Positions 22,456-33,027 of a stretch of 64,000 nt of DNA are shown piece after piece. The notes beneath the pieces are model-generated. The model saw nothing but the letters and a program-made list of their open reading frames with translations. It was not told the origin of the DNA and did not search any database. Numbering within the stretch: position 1 is the stretch's first letter; each line of letters begins with the position of its first letter. A program made the translations under genes and the position numbers. The stretch is taken from contig JAGTTD010000025.1 in the NCBI GenBank assembly GCA_018398585.1, forward strand, positions 15,195,578 through 15,259,577, in the 5' to 3' direction. Source of the stretch: Simmondsia chinensis (Eukaryota; Streptophyta; Magnoliopsida; Caryophyllales; Simmondsiaceae).

Positions 22456-22810
22456 TTTTGGTCAATACCATTAGTATAAATAATCCTTTATGATCAATAT
22501 CAGTTTATCAAAAATTAAACAACAAAAAGATAAAGTAGATTTAACCACTCATATTCCTTCCCACTTCCTATTATTGTACCCACAAAAAAACAACCCCTCC
22601 GCCTCGTACCTCCCTATCATGTAACAATTACAGGATTACAAATTCAGAAGCCACCTTTATCAAGCACGCTCTTTCATTGTACTCGATATAGTCTATGGCC
22701 ACATACAAAGGTAAGTTACTTATAAAACTTTTAATTAATATTTATAGTTATTTTATTGACTACCTGCTTAGATTTGGTAAAATCTAAGGACATTTGAATT
22801 CACCATTGAT
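22456..22810. other. Nothing recognised
   Basis: AT-rich spacer without motif or frame. Confidence 0.5.
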
Positions 22811-22814
22811 AGCT

Positions 22815-22945
22815 TTGATCACTACAAGGTTATTCCCTGCACATGGATACGCCTCAACCCTTTCTGCATACAATGTCATATCCCCTCTTGAGCTACAATA
22901 GCTTCAGCCACTAAGATAGGGGTATTACCACAGCCCTGAAATCTA
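22815..22945 (-). pseudogene. RNase H-like (RVT_3) fragment
   Basis: Minus-strand frames give SGCGNTPILVAEAIVAQEGI and then CMQKGLRRIHVQG, matching the AEAxAxxEGLxxAxxxGxxxIxVEGD part of the LINE/RVT_3 RNase H-like domain. It is a short remnant with one internal frameshift. Confidence 0.6.
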
Positions 22946-22959
22946 GATTTATTCTGGAT

Positions 22960-25130
22960 ATAATATTTTAATTAATGAATAAATAAGACGTTCCAGTCGT
23001 TTCTTAGTTAAATTTGTGTAAACAAGCATATATACGGCATGTGATTTTCTTTTTGGTAACATCCATGAGATGGGTGTAGTCCTCATACTACAATTTACAT
23101 GTTTGTTCTAAGTGGTTTATAAGATTAACCCACATATAGACTTGGAATAAATGGTATGGATTATTTTTTGAAGACTCCTAGTCAAAAACAAGTTTATGTT
23201 AAGATTATAAAGTGACACTTTAGATGACTTATCTTGGTCATGTGGATGGTGATCCAAAAGTGTTATGTTAGTGTGTTTAATAAGATTGACACACTAAGTT
23301 GGACTATGTGAGTTGCTTGTTTCTAAACTACTATTAGAGATGAGTGATTCATGTCGTACTATTTGATCGGCAACTCTAAATCCTGAGAGTATTCTGGACT
23401 TGTGCATGAAGCGTTAGTCACTTTGGTATACTATAAGTAAGGTCTAAACACATGACTAATTTCCCATATATATTGGGTAGCGGCGTAAAGTGTGACAATG
23501 ATCCGTTATTCAATAGAGAATCTACAGTCTCTTATGAGATACAGATGTCCCCTTAGTTGATTCGCAAATATTTGAAATGTTCAGAATCTTTGGCCAAAGT
23601 ATTTCAAGTATTTGACATTTGGAATTTTTCTATGAATATGTTCAAGTATAAATGAATTATTCAGTGAAGGGCGAGTCGATAACTAATTGAGAAGCTATGA
23701 GAAGGATAATGGTAGCATTTATACTTATCCTTTGTCATGGACATCTAATGGAGGAGTTGTTGTCATCAATATAGTCTATTAGGGAGATATCAGATAAATG
23801 GTTTAAGTGTAGAGTGCAGTGAGATTTATTTAGTGGAATTAAATCTCATTAAATGGTAATCAAATTATTTCATGATATGATTAATTTGACCCACTTGTAG
23901 CTAGATTTAAATTTTTTCTGAAGTCCCTGCGCAAGCCTCTGTATTTATTGCCGTAGCAAAAATATTAAAGAATTCATGAGATGAATTATTTATCCATAAG
24001 ATGGGTAAATTTAATTTCGCCAAACATTATTCATGAGAAGAATAAAATTGAACATTATAAAATAAAATAATTTTAAAAAATTAAAATTTATAAGATGATT
24101 TTTTTCACAAGTGGAAAACAAAGTAAAAAAAATAAAAAAATAAAAATACAAAGATCACTCTAATAGGTGGCGATCCGCGTCCTCGCGTATGGACCAACTA
24201 GCGCGCGGCACGTGTCACGTGCTGGGAGGTAACAAGGGAGTAATCTGCGTGCCATGGGCTTGACCAATAGGCGTGCCATTTTGAATAAAAAAAATCACTC
24301 GATTTTGAACGGGTTTGAAATGCATTGTTTTGATTATTTTTAGTACAAAAATGCTACATTTTATTTTTGATACCTGCGCATCCCACATCCAGAATTTGTT
24401 ATTTTTTTTGCTCCGGTAGCCTACTATAAATAGAGGTACCTATTCCAAGGGTTTGGCATTCAACTGAAATAAATTATTTTGGGTTTCTGAAATTGTTTCG
24501 TATACCTAATTGGAGAGAAAAACTTCCATTAAAAATTTTCTTTCCTAGTTTAATATTTTTCGGAGCCCACCGTACATGCAGTTCGAGGTCATTGCGTAGA
24601 AGATCGCGGGGTCTCGATTTTGAAGATTATTATTATTTTCTGGTTTTCTTGTTTTAGAGCAAATCCAGGTATGTTCTTCTTTCCTTCGCTTTAAGTTTTT
24701 GCTTTTCTATTTATATACAGTATTCGTTATTATGCCTGTTTAAACTTATGTATTGCTATGAATATATTAGAGTAAAAGGCGTATAGATCTAAATTGAGAA
24801 TTTAGATCTGTAGATTTAAATTATGAATTTAAATATGTAGATTTAAAATTAGGAAATTTAAATCAACCCTAGGTTTAGAATTATGAATTCTAATCCCGTT
24901 CCTTGGTGTAAATTTTATGAAATTAGGGAGAATTTTTGAAATTCATCCTAATAACCAGTATTAAGGCAAAAGGTTTATAGAGATAAACCTATTCCCGGGA
25001 ACTCTCACACGTGAGGTGTCACGAAGCGTGACTTTCTGACCGGGGCTTAGATAGAGAGAAGAGTCTTCTACTTTAAGTGCTCCAATAGGTATCCCTTGTT
25101 GTGACCACAGTTAAAAAATTGTGAACCCAA
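22960..25130 (+). repeat. Long LTR-like repeat, copy B
   Basis: Homologous to 8900-10560 up to about 24720. It carries a clear TATA box (ACTATAAATAGAGG near 24423), a leader with a splice-donor-like CCAGGTATG near 24666, and a hairpin-prone GTGTCACGAAGCGTGACTTT near 25017. It leads to a primer-site-like CGGTATCAGAG at 25135. This is the order expected for a long LTR followed by its primer site, but exact LTR ends and coding sequence are absent. Confidence 0.55.
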
Positions 25131-25133
25131 CGA

Positions 25134-25147
25134 TCGGTATCAGAGTT
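25134..25147 (+). other. Primer-binding-site-like sequence
   Basis: TCGGTATCAGAGTT resembles the tRNA-Met primer site with one change at each end. Confidence 0.5.
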
Positions 25148-25149
25148 TA

Positions 25150-25690
25150 TTTTTCCAACAAAGTTACTTTTCCCCAAAAATTCCACCAGTTATAATCAAT
25201 TAATTTTCCTCTATCATCCCTAATAACAAATCAACAAGCGGCTTCCCTTTCTTGGCGCCAACAAAATTCAACTTAATCTGCCTTCTCTCAAGGGCAATTC
25301 ATTTCGTCTCTTCCTTGCTCTTCCTTCTTTCCACTTCTTTGATCAATTTATGATCTCTATACTTGGGTTCTCAATCTTCATTCAGTAGCCCTAATATTTG
25401 CAAATAATATCACTTTCTTTGGAGTAACCGACATACACCAAACATTTTGTCATTACGACATCTACCCATAGGCCAAAGTAAATGGAGCCAATTATGAATC
25501 TCATTGTCTCCTACTCGTCTTTTGCTCTTCCGCAATTTCATCTTTCAAGTTATTACTGAAAAGTTTTCTTCTAACCACCCTTTCTGGTTAGCTAACTTCT
25601 AACACTGCTTTGCAAATTCACAAAGTTTTTATCTTATGAGTCATGTGATTTCTATAGAATTTTTTGGTTTAACGTTTTGGCAAAATATCA
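25150..25690. other. No gene recognised
   Basis: Possibly the start of the internal region of copy B's parent element. A minus-strand VYVGYSKESD near 25410 hints at a Copia integrase remnant, but it is too short to call. Confidence 0.35.
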
Positions 25691-25693
25691 TTG

Positions 25694-25945
25694 TGATACA
25701 GACATGGTGCAGCAACGCCTGCCAAGTTCTCCATTGGTGGGTAAATACATGGCGTCTTCTGTCTTTCCCGCATCCGCTAGGAATCAGCCACTAAACCCCA
25801 ATCACCAGCAACTGTCTTGAGTCCTTTGCCCTTGTCATGTCATCCCTAGATATTTTTCCAGATATTTTGCCTCTCCTTCTATAAATAAGTGAGAGTGAGT
25901 TAGAGTGAGGTCCTGTGTGTGAAGTGTCCTCTTCTTCTTCTCCCG
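25694..25945 (+). repeat. 5' LTR, truncated
   Basis: Matches 27874-28120 including a TATA box (TTCTATAAATAAGTGAGAG near 25880). About 190 bp of the LTR 3' end is missing at the deletion junction. Confidence 0.8.
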
Positions 25946-27873
25946 CAATAGCCCTCCTGAAGAAAGACAATTTCTGTTGGAACCTGGATGCCGAGAATGC
26001 CTTCACCTGCTTAAAGCATGCCTTAACCTTGGCACCGGTCTTGCTCGGCCCGACTTTCCAAAGACATTCATCAATGAGGCCGATGCTTTCGGCACAGGTA
26101 TTGGCGCCATCCTCATACAAGATGGTAGGCCTTTGGACTTTATTAATCACACTCTCACACCCCGCCATCAGGGCATGTCGGCATATGAGCTAGAGTTACT
26201 TGCCATGGTGTTTGCTGCTGAAAATTGGGAAGAATATATCATAGGCCATCATTTCATCGTCTGCACTGATCAACAAAGCCTCAAATTTCTTCTCAAATAA
26301 TGCCTGTCTTCTACTCTTCATCATTTGTGGCTCTCCTGCTTGGTCGGTCTTGACTATGGCATTATTTACAAAACAAGGTCCGAGACTAGGGCGGCTGGTG
26401 GTCTATCTCGCCTCTCCAGCAGGGAATTCCTATGCATGGCATTATCTTTCATTTCCTCCGACTTTCTGAACCACCTCAAAGACTCTTGGTGCAGCAACCT
26501 CGCCTTATCTCGCATCATCACCGATAAATTGCCAGAGCCACTTTCTCACCCTCGCTACTCCTAGTGACAAGGTCATTTGAGACACAATGGCCGCCTGGTT
26601 GTTGGGAATGACGCCAACCTGCGTCAAGCCATCTTGCTTTGGCTTCACGATTTCATCTAATGAGATCATTCGGGAATTGACGCCACTTATCGTTGTGTCC
26701 GGTCGTTATTCTGCAGGAAGGGGACTCTGCTAGGATATACATGCCTACATCCGTAATGCTATGTTTGTCAGCAAAACAAATACAACACGTCGGCACCAGC
26801 TGGTTTTCTCCAACGCCTTCCGATTCCCATCTCTGTGTGGAGTAGCATATACCTTGACTTCATCGAAGGTCTGCCTCCATCAGAGAGACTTTTGGTTATT
26901 TTGGTAGTTGTCGATCACCTCACCAAATACGCTCATTTTTTGTCTCTCACCCATCCTTACACGGCTGTTAATATCGCCCACATCTTTTTGGATCACATTT
27001 ACAGCCTTCATGGCCTTCTGGAAACTATCATAAGTGATCGTGACTTAATCTTCACCAGCATCTTCTGGCATGAACTCTTTTCTCAAATGGGCACTCACTA
27101 AATCTTTCATCACTATATCACCCTCAATCAAACGGGCAAACAGAGGCCCGTTGTTTGGAGACTAATTTACATTGTATGGTCAGTGAGCAACCCTGCCTGC
27201 GGACTAGTTGGCTTCCGCTGGCAGAATGGTGGTGCAACACCACCTTTCAATCTTCAGCCTAGTCCACACCCTTTCAGCTCCTCTATGGTCAAACACCCCC
27301 ACTTCATCTCCCTTACTTGCCTAAAGAGTCCTCAGTTGATGCTGTTGATCGCAGTTTAACAGCTCGTGAAGAGACTATCAGTCGCCTCCGCCATTATCTC
27401 TTCCGTGCCCAAAATCGTATGAAGTAGCTGGCAAATCGACATCGTGTTGAACACAAGTTCAAGATAGATGACTATATATGGCTTAAGCAGTGTAGATGCT
27501 AGGCACTTCCACAAGCTGGTGCCCCGATATTATGGTCCTTTCCGCATTGTAAACCAAGTAGGCTCTGTTGTTTACCAGCTTGCTCTACCAGCCCACTGCG
27601 CCTGCATGTTTCTCTTTTAAAGCACTAATTCCTTGTTCCCACCACCAGTACCCCATTGCCAGATACGTGACTGCCAGTTGCTTCTTCCCCTCAACCGACC
27701 GCTACATTGGATCGCCAGATGATCAAACGTCACCATGTTGCTGCCACTCACGTTTTGGTTCAATAGGTTAGCCAAAGTACTACTGATGCTACTTGGGAGT
27801 TTCTCCATGACTTCCAACTATGTTTCCCTCCTTTCGATCCTCGAGGACGAGAATCCTCTCAAGGGTTCGGCAT
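25946..27873 (+). pseudogene. Gypsy pol remnant: RT end, RNase H, integrase, C-terminal domain
   Basis: The pol starts abruptly inside RT/RNase H (LLKKDNFCWNLDAENAF), followed by RNase H (FINEADAFGTGIGAILIQDG, MSAYELELLAMVFA, CTDQQSLKFLL). The integrase core is visible as YLDFIEGLPPSERLLVILVV, VDHLTKYAHFL and IISDRDLIFTSIFWHELF; the third acidic residue region is degraded. Near 27780 DATWEFLHDFQLCFPPFDP resembles the end of a chromodomain, supporting a chromovirus lineage. Many stops and frameshifts occur and no intact domain remains. Confidence 0.75.
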
Positions 27874-28314
27874 TGATACAGGCATGATGCAACAACACCC
27901 GCCAAGTCCTCCATTGGTGGGTATAGACTTCGCGTCTTCCGTCTTTCCTGCATCCACCAGGACCTCAGCTGCCAATCCCCAGTCACCAGCAACTGTCTTG
28001 AGTCCTTTGTCCTTGCCATGTCACCCTTAGATATTTTTCTAGATACTCCTATAAATAAATGAGAGTTAGTTAGAGTGAGTTCATCTGTGTGAAGTGTCCT
28101 CTTTTTCTTCTCCCTCAAATTCTCTCTATGTCTTTTCCTCTTTCTTCAGTAATTACTCCATTGTTAGAGCTATACACGCATGCATATATACACACACACA
28201 CACACACACACATTATACAACAGGGCAACCATTTTGCCATCTTGTAGATCCTTTTAAACCCTAATTGAGTGTTTGATTCTATTGGTTGAGCTTGATTTGA
28301 GCTAAGTTCTCATC
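27874..28314 (+). repeat. 3' LTR, full length
   Basis: Runs from TGATACAGG to TCTCATCA (441 bp). TATA-like CTATAAATAAATG lies near 28050 and a (CA)n microsatellite at 28189-28212. Confidence 0.75.
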
Positions 28315-28319
28315 ACTTT

Positions 28320-28810
28320 GTACTTTGCCAAAGTAAATACAGCCAAGATTTTTCATTGTAAAATAAGTGAATGATGTACCTATAACTCTTTTTTTTGAAG
28401 AGAAATTAGTATTTTTAGGGAAAAAAAAGGGTTTTCAGATAATAGATTTCTGAATTATTTTTAAAATTTTTTTCCTTTCTAAATTCTTGACTTTTTTTAA
28501 ATTTTATTTTTAAAAAATATTTTCTGTATTCATTCCTTAGTTTTGTTCCCTTTTTTCCTAGTAAAAAATTTCTTTATTTATTATTTCAGATTTCTTTTCA
28601 TACCTTGTTTTATCCCAAATATAAGTATTGTTTTTTAAGGAACATAATTTATTTTGATTGCATTTTGCTGCTATGAAATTACAGGTAAAAGCCCTTCTAA
28701 ATTGTTAAAAATACATTTTGTAAAAATAAAAATTTTGTTTAAAAATTAGTTTCTTGTCTTATGAATTATGTGCCATCTATAAGATTCTTTTGATTTAGTT
28801 ATTATTTCAA
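28320..28810. other. AT-rich spacer, nothing recognised
   Basis: No frame or repeat supported. Confidence 0.5.
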
Positions 28811-28814
28811 ATAT

Positions 28815-29335
28815 TAATTTAGCCTAGATAATAAGAGATAAACAAGTACATAACTCAAATTAATCAAAACAAAAGCTTCGTAAATGGCTTACTTATAGGC
28901 ACTATATTAAACTCTACTCCTAATATAATCAAACTCCAAAGACTAAAGCTACCCTTAACTCCAACTTAAACAATCATATTCTAACATAACTTAAAATCCT
29001 AAACCTAATTCCATAATTTAGTAAAAATATACCTTGATAAGTAAAACCTTAATCAAATATAAGAACAAAATATAATTAAACTAAAAACCCTAATGAAATC
29101 CTAGTTAAACTATAAATCTTTTGAATTTGGCTTCTGAACTTTGAGGCAACTCATGTGTGGATCGCTCGGCCCAAAATCGTCCAAACGGTTGCTCCAACTC
29201 CTTTTCATTCCAATTGCGGTTCCAACTATTCTCGGGTTCTATTTTCTCCTTTTCTCATCTCGTTCCGGTTATTTTCACCTTCATTTGCATAAACTTACAA
29301 ATTTGCTTTAGCTTTGACGCCAAAAGATGCAAATA
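28815..29335 (-). repeat. LTR-like direct repeat, copy 1
   Basis: Matches 29390-29925 in order: AATCATATTCTAACATAACT, CCTAAACCTAATT, GTGTGGATC, CCCAAAATC, CGGGTTCT and TTCTCCTTTTCTC. It has no coding sequence. Confidence 0.65.
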
Positions 29336-29925
29336 GTCAAATTGTCGGAAGGGAACAAGTGGAGGATTCAATAGCCTTTCTTAATTCTTATTGCTAAAAC
29401 AAGAAAAGAACAAGGCATTAATAGTTCAATCTTAATTCAAACCCTGAGAATAAGAGAGAAACAAAGAAATAGTTTAAATTAATCAAAATAGATCCCCCCC
29501 CCCCCCAAAAAAAAAAAAAAAAGAGAAGAAGAAACTAATGGCCTATTTATAATGAAACTCCAAAGATTAATCCTACACTAACTCGTTCTAGAGCAATCAT
29601 ATTCTAACATAACTCAAAACCCTAAACCTAATTAAATAATTCAGCAAAAATAAATTGTATCAAACAAAAGTTTAATCATATAAAAGAACTAAACCTAATT
29701 AAACAAAAAAAAAAAAAACCCTAAGTAATCCCAACTTAAGCTATAAATCTTTAGAATCTCGCACTCATACTCTACTGCAACTTCTCGTGTGGATCAGACA
29801 ACCCAAAATCTCCCAAACAGTTGCCCCAACTCCTTTGCATCCCAATTACGATTCTATCCATTCCCGGGTTCTGTGTTCTCCTTTTCTCGTCTTGATTGGG
29901 TATTTTCGCTCATTTGCATCAGTTT
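29336..29925 (-). repeat. LTR-like direct repeat, copy 2, with C14/A17 tract
   Basis: The copy begins with GGAGGATTCAATAGCCTTTC, which resembles the LTR start of the gag-protease element (GGAGGATTCAACGGCCTTTC at 18003), and ends in CTCATTTGCATCA like that LTR's GTTGCATCA. The complement of GGCCTATTTATAATG near 29540 is a minus-strand TATA box. Poly-C/poly-A tract at 29492-29522. Confidence 0.6.
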
Positions 29926-30039
29926 CAACAAACTTTGTGGTACTAAAGTATAATTAATCATAACATTTTTGCTATATTTGTTAAATATTCAATTAAATAA
30001 ATTTTTTGAATATTTATAATTAAGACAGGGGAACCATAC
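29926..30039. other. Short AT-rich spacer
   Basis: Nothing recognised. Confidence 0.5.
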
Positions 30040-30290
30040 CAATTGAATATACTGCATGTCAAAACATATTATGAGAGCCAAGCTCTATAGCATGATATAA
30101 AGCATCCATTGTGGCAATAGCTTCTGCCACCAAGATACAAGAATCTCCTAATTCCCTCGAACGCACAAATAACAAATTCCGTGGTGGTCTCAAACAATTA
30201 AAACCGCAAATGGATTCTCACCGCTCTTTGAACAGTCAAAATTTGCTTAAGCCATCCTATAGGCAGGGGCTTCTATGAGATCTAAGACTT
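30040..30290 (-). pseudogene. LINE RNase H-like domain remnant (left flank of the Copia insertion)
   Basis: Minus-strand frames give GWLKANFDCSKSGENPF and DHHGICYLCVRG, then after a frameshift RELGDSCILVAEAIATMDA and LYHAIELG. This is the VKxNFDGxxxxxxx...RDHxG...AExxAxxxA pattern of the RVT_3 domain. Its orientation, and the minus-strand LINE zinc-binding and RT regions right of the Copia copies (44640-47400), suggest one LINE split by the Copia element. Confidence 0.65.
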
Positions 30291-30746
30291 TGTTGATTTA
30301 TTTTCAAAATAAAGTGTTTTAGCTCGGGCATGGTTGACACATAGTTGGTTTGTATCGTCACCCATATTACAGAAGTGCTCACTACAATGTGCGTGGCTGA
30401 GGCTATGTGTCGATACAGGAAGAGTTTTTTGTGACGTGCAGGAAGAGTTTTTTGATTTTTTGGAAGGGTTTGTCTTTTCCCAAAATATACTTATTGATCT
30501 GTATAAAGCCTCCTCCAAATCAGATTAATTATACTTGAAAATTACTTGATAAAATCATATCTTCTCTACTTCTTTCATCTCGAAAAGCCTTCCTTGTTAC
30601 ACTCATTCTTACTATGTATTTCTGGTTCCATTATAGCCCAGAGACTATTTTGATAAGGCCGAAATAAGTCTTAAGGAAAATGGTTTCACTACACTCTTTT
30701 GAAACCGTTGTGATTGTTATACTTGCTTTCTTGAATTTCCCTAACA
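30291..30746 (+). repeat. 5' LTR of plus-strand Copia
   Basis: Shares ATTACAGAAnTGCTCA, TTATTGATCTGTATAAAGC (TATA region near 30497) and TTTCCCTAACA (end) with the copies at 43962 and 45562. Confidence 0.8.
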
Positions 30747-30776
30747 GTCTTAAGACTTAATTTCTTGTTTGTGAAA

Positions 30777-30871
30777 ATGGCTTTTTCTCATCAAGAAATG
30801 ACATCAAACTTTGTGAAACTTGATTGATCTCATGGTGGAAACTTTCACCATTGGCAAAGAAAAATGCATTT
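30777..30871 (+). pseudogene. Copia gag N-terminus, interrupted
   Basis: MAFSHQEMTSNFVKLD, a stop, then SHGGNFHHWQRKMHF: the VKLDxFxGxNFxxWQxKMxF start of plant Copia Gag. The reading resumes as FLITTLNVVYVLN from 39687 on, across the inserted element. Confidence 0.8.
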
Positions 30872-31099
30872 TGTTGGTATTATCTTTATAAATAGCTTTT
30901 GTTAAAGTCCTTTTTACAACCCCGAAGCAACATAAATCTGAGATTACAGTACAAGAACAATATGAAAAATGCTAAAAAATAAGAACACTAGATTTTTACA
31001 TGGTTCAGACCTAAAAAAGATAGTCCTAATCCCGGGCTCCCTATTACTGGAGAATTCTATCCACTCTATTAAGATTATTACATATTACAAGCCAAATTA

Positions 31100-31344
31100 T
31101 GTTACGCCGATTTGGTGTAACTAGGATTAGGGTTAAGGTTCTTGATAGAGGTTACGAATTAGAGTTGAGGTGAGAGAAAGAGTTAGAAGAAAGGGATGAG
31201 AGAGAAAATAGTTTGTTATTCTATTCGTTAATTCCTTAATAACCTAATATGTTATTTATAGTAATTACCTAATACAAGCATTGTACGATTATGTATCCTA
31301 CTACAACTACTACTAATAACTTATACGTATTATCATACGTAGCA
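31100..31344 (-). repeat. 3' LTR of the RRM element
   Basis: 245 bp, paired with 32754-33027. Minus-strand polypurine tract CTTAAGGGGGGAGTAT adjoins it (31345-31360). Confidence 0.88.
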
Positions 31345-31360
31345 ATACTCCCCCCTTAAG
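31345..31360 (-). other. Polypurine tract
   Basis: CTTAAGGGGGGAGTAT on the minus strand, directly before the 3' LTR. The context AAGAATCTCTTAAG is shared with the LTR element ending at 50766. Confidence 0.85.
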
Positions 31361-31414
31361 AGATTCTTGCCCTCAAGAATCTTAACAGTAAGCATTGACA
31401 AGAATTTTTCCTTA

Positions 31415-32701
31415 TTATAGCGAAAAGGCATCAAAACTCAAGCTTGAAAGAGACTCTAGCGTTAGCTGCCACTGGATGTTGTAGAAATGTAGCTGAAAGA
31501 ACCGTGGTGCTGCTGTCAACTTGGTAAACAACTCACAAATATCTTCCCAATAGCAAAGACTCACTATGGAACCCTTAGAATTCTTGAAGAGAGTAAGGAT
31601 TCGTTTGGTATACTTGCTCCCATAGAGCTTAACAGAATTTGCAGTAGCAGCAACACCAAACAACTCTATTTCATCTTGCTTGTATGATGCGTAAGCTCCA
31701 TTTTCAGATCCTACGAACACGTCAATATCTGTTTTGTTTATGTATTCCTTGCTGAATTTCTCAAAATGAGCAGCTGGCAATGTTTCCAAAACAGAATCTT
31801 GCATCTTCACAACACTAAAGACTTCAAGATGTACTTGTAAATTCTTGATTGTAAGATCCAATGGTTCAACCACTTGCAAAGGTGCAAGCTCTTCAAGAGG
31901 ATTCAAGTCATGGTCTTTAATTTCATGTGCTGCACCTTTCAAAATATCAGTTGTAACTTGTGGATCTTGTTGGCAATTCTCGCTGAGCTAAAGAACTTTA
32001 GAGCTTTGTGCATAAGCTTCATCCTCCATTGGCATAACAACCTCTACATCCAAACCATTTTTTTGATCAATCGTCTCCTCACGATGCACATCACCATCCA
32101 CTAGCTCTAAACGGTCACTTGAAGAAGAAACTTTGCTTGATTCTCCAATTGCCTCACAAGGAGTAAGGAATGTAATATCCATTCTACAACAACAATTATA
32201 AATGTTTCTTCCTTGCAATGGATTAATGGCTAAAATATCTTGTTCTCTTGTGGAAAAGGACACTTGAGCTTCAAACATTAAGGTTGCTATGGAAAGGACT
32301 TCAATTCTTTCGATATGTCCATAGGAGTGAAAAACTTGGTAAAGAATGTCTTCGGTGACTGGAAAAAGAGCATTACGAATTTTAACCAAGAGTGTAAATT
32401 CAGGGAAGATCTTTTCTTAGATGAAGCCAACATTCTTATGAAATTGATAAAGAGAAGTGGTTGAGGATTTAATACCAGAGTTCGGAACCGAATCTGTTAC
32501 CGGATTGGATGGCGGATTTGAAGGACGTGGATAGAGGCCGTTGCCTTGGTTTTGATGCGGCTATATATCACGCAAAACTTCCATAATCTGAGCAATTTCA
32601 CCAAGAATGGCTTGGAATTGAGCCTCGTGTCGTGCCTCGGGCTCCTCGAATTACGTCTCCAAGCGTCGCCCATGTATGCCGCTGCGAGTTCCGTCCGCCA
32701 T
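31415..32701 (-). pseudogene. RRM-containing retroelement protein (PTB RRM2-like), four in-frame stops
   Basis: One frame runs 429 codons from ATG 32701 to the stop at 31415 with four internal stop codons and no frameshift. Residues 1-100 resemble a Gypsy gag N-terminus (EARHEAQFQAILGEIAQIME). Residues about 105-181 form an RRM: VKIRNALFPVTEDILYQVF, YGHIERIEVLSIATLMFEAQ, VSFSTREQDILAINPLQGRN, IYNCCCRMDITFLTP. In polypyrimidine-tract-binding proteins RRM2 has the same plan, with the YPVT start and GQNIYNxCC end. An acidic linker (DVHREETIDQKN) and a C-terminal region (DIDVFVGSENGAYASYKQDE, FFQLHFYNIQWQLTLESLSS) follow that I do not recognise. There is no zinc knuckle, protease or RT. In host proteins this RRM binds pyrimidine-rich RNA; a role in packaging element RNA is inference. 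Confidence 0.8.
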
Positions 32702-32734
32702 GTAAACAATCGCCTATCAATCGCGCAACTCAGT

Positions 32735-32753
32735 GCCTGAATCTGATATCAAT
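32735..32753 (-). other. Primer binding site
   Basis: Minus strand ATTGATATCAGATTCAGGC directly behind the 5' LTR, a variant of the tRNA-Met site with A for G at the fourth base. Confidence 0.75.
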
Positions 32754-33027
32754 TGTTACACCGATTTGGTGTAACTAGGATTAGGGTTAAGGTTCTTAAT
32801 AGAGGTTAGGAATTAGATTTGAGGTGAGAGAAAGAGTTAGAAGAAAGGGACGAGAGAGAGAGAGAGAGAGAGAGTTAGATGAGAGAGAGAATAGTTTGTT
32901 ATTGTATTCGCTAACTCCTTAACAACCTAATATGTTATTTTTACTAATAACCTAATACAAATGTTGTACTATTATGCATCATACTACAACTACTACTAAT
33001 TACTTATGCATATTATTATACGTAACA
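32754..33027 (-). repeat. 5' LTR of the RRM element
   Basis: 274 bp. It is longer than its partner mainly through a (GA)n microsatellite at 32848-32875. Confidence 0.88.

Larger units (their letters stand above)
25694..28314 (+). mobile_element. Chromovirus-like Gypsy element with internal deletion
   Basis: LTR-like ends (25694-25945 and 27874-28314) both start TGATACAG and share TGGTGGGTA, GTCACCAGCAACTGTCTTGA... and GTGTGAAGTGTCCTCTT. Flanks CATTG (25689-25693) and CTTTG (28315-28319) form a 5-bp target duplication with one mismatch. The 5' LTR breaks off at TCTCCCGCAA and is fused directly to the C-terminal part of pol, so primer site, gag, protease and most of RT are deleted. Confidence 0.8.
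31100..33027 (-). mobile_element. Non-autonomous LTR retrotransposon encoding a PTB-like RRM protein
   Basis: LTRs at 31100-31344 and 32754-33027 begin TGTTAC and end GTAGCA/GTAACA. A perfect 5-bp target duplication AATTA lies at 31095-31099 and 33028-33032, and the matching empty site is visible in the sister LTR at about 38950 (AAATTACAATGCAG). A polypurine tract and primer site mark the minus strand as coding. The single ORF frame (32701-31415) contains an RRM and no pol domain. Total length is 1928 bp. Confidence 0.88.

Noticed and set aside
22960..25150. Endogenous pararetrovirus intergenic region (TATA box, long leader, Met-type primer site)
   Set aside because: No movement protein, coat or RT frame is attached, and the second copy at 8900-10560 also lacks any; a long LTR explains it equally well.
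25390..25480. Copia integrase fragment (VYVGYSKESD, minus strand)
   Set aside because: Only about ten residues of weak similarity with stops around it.
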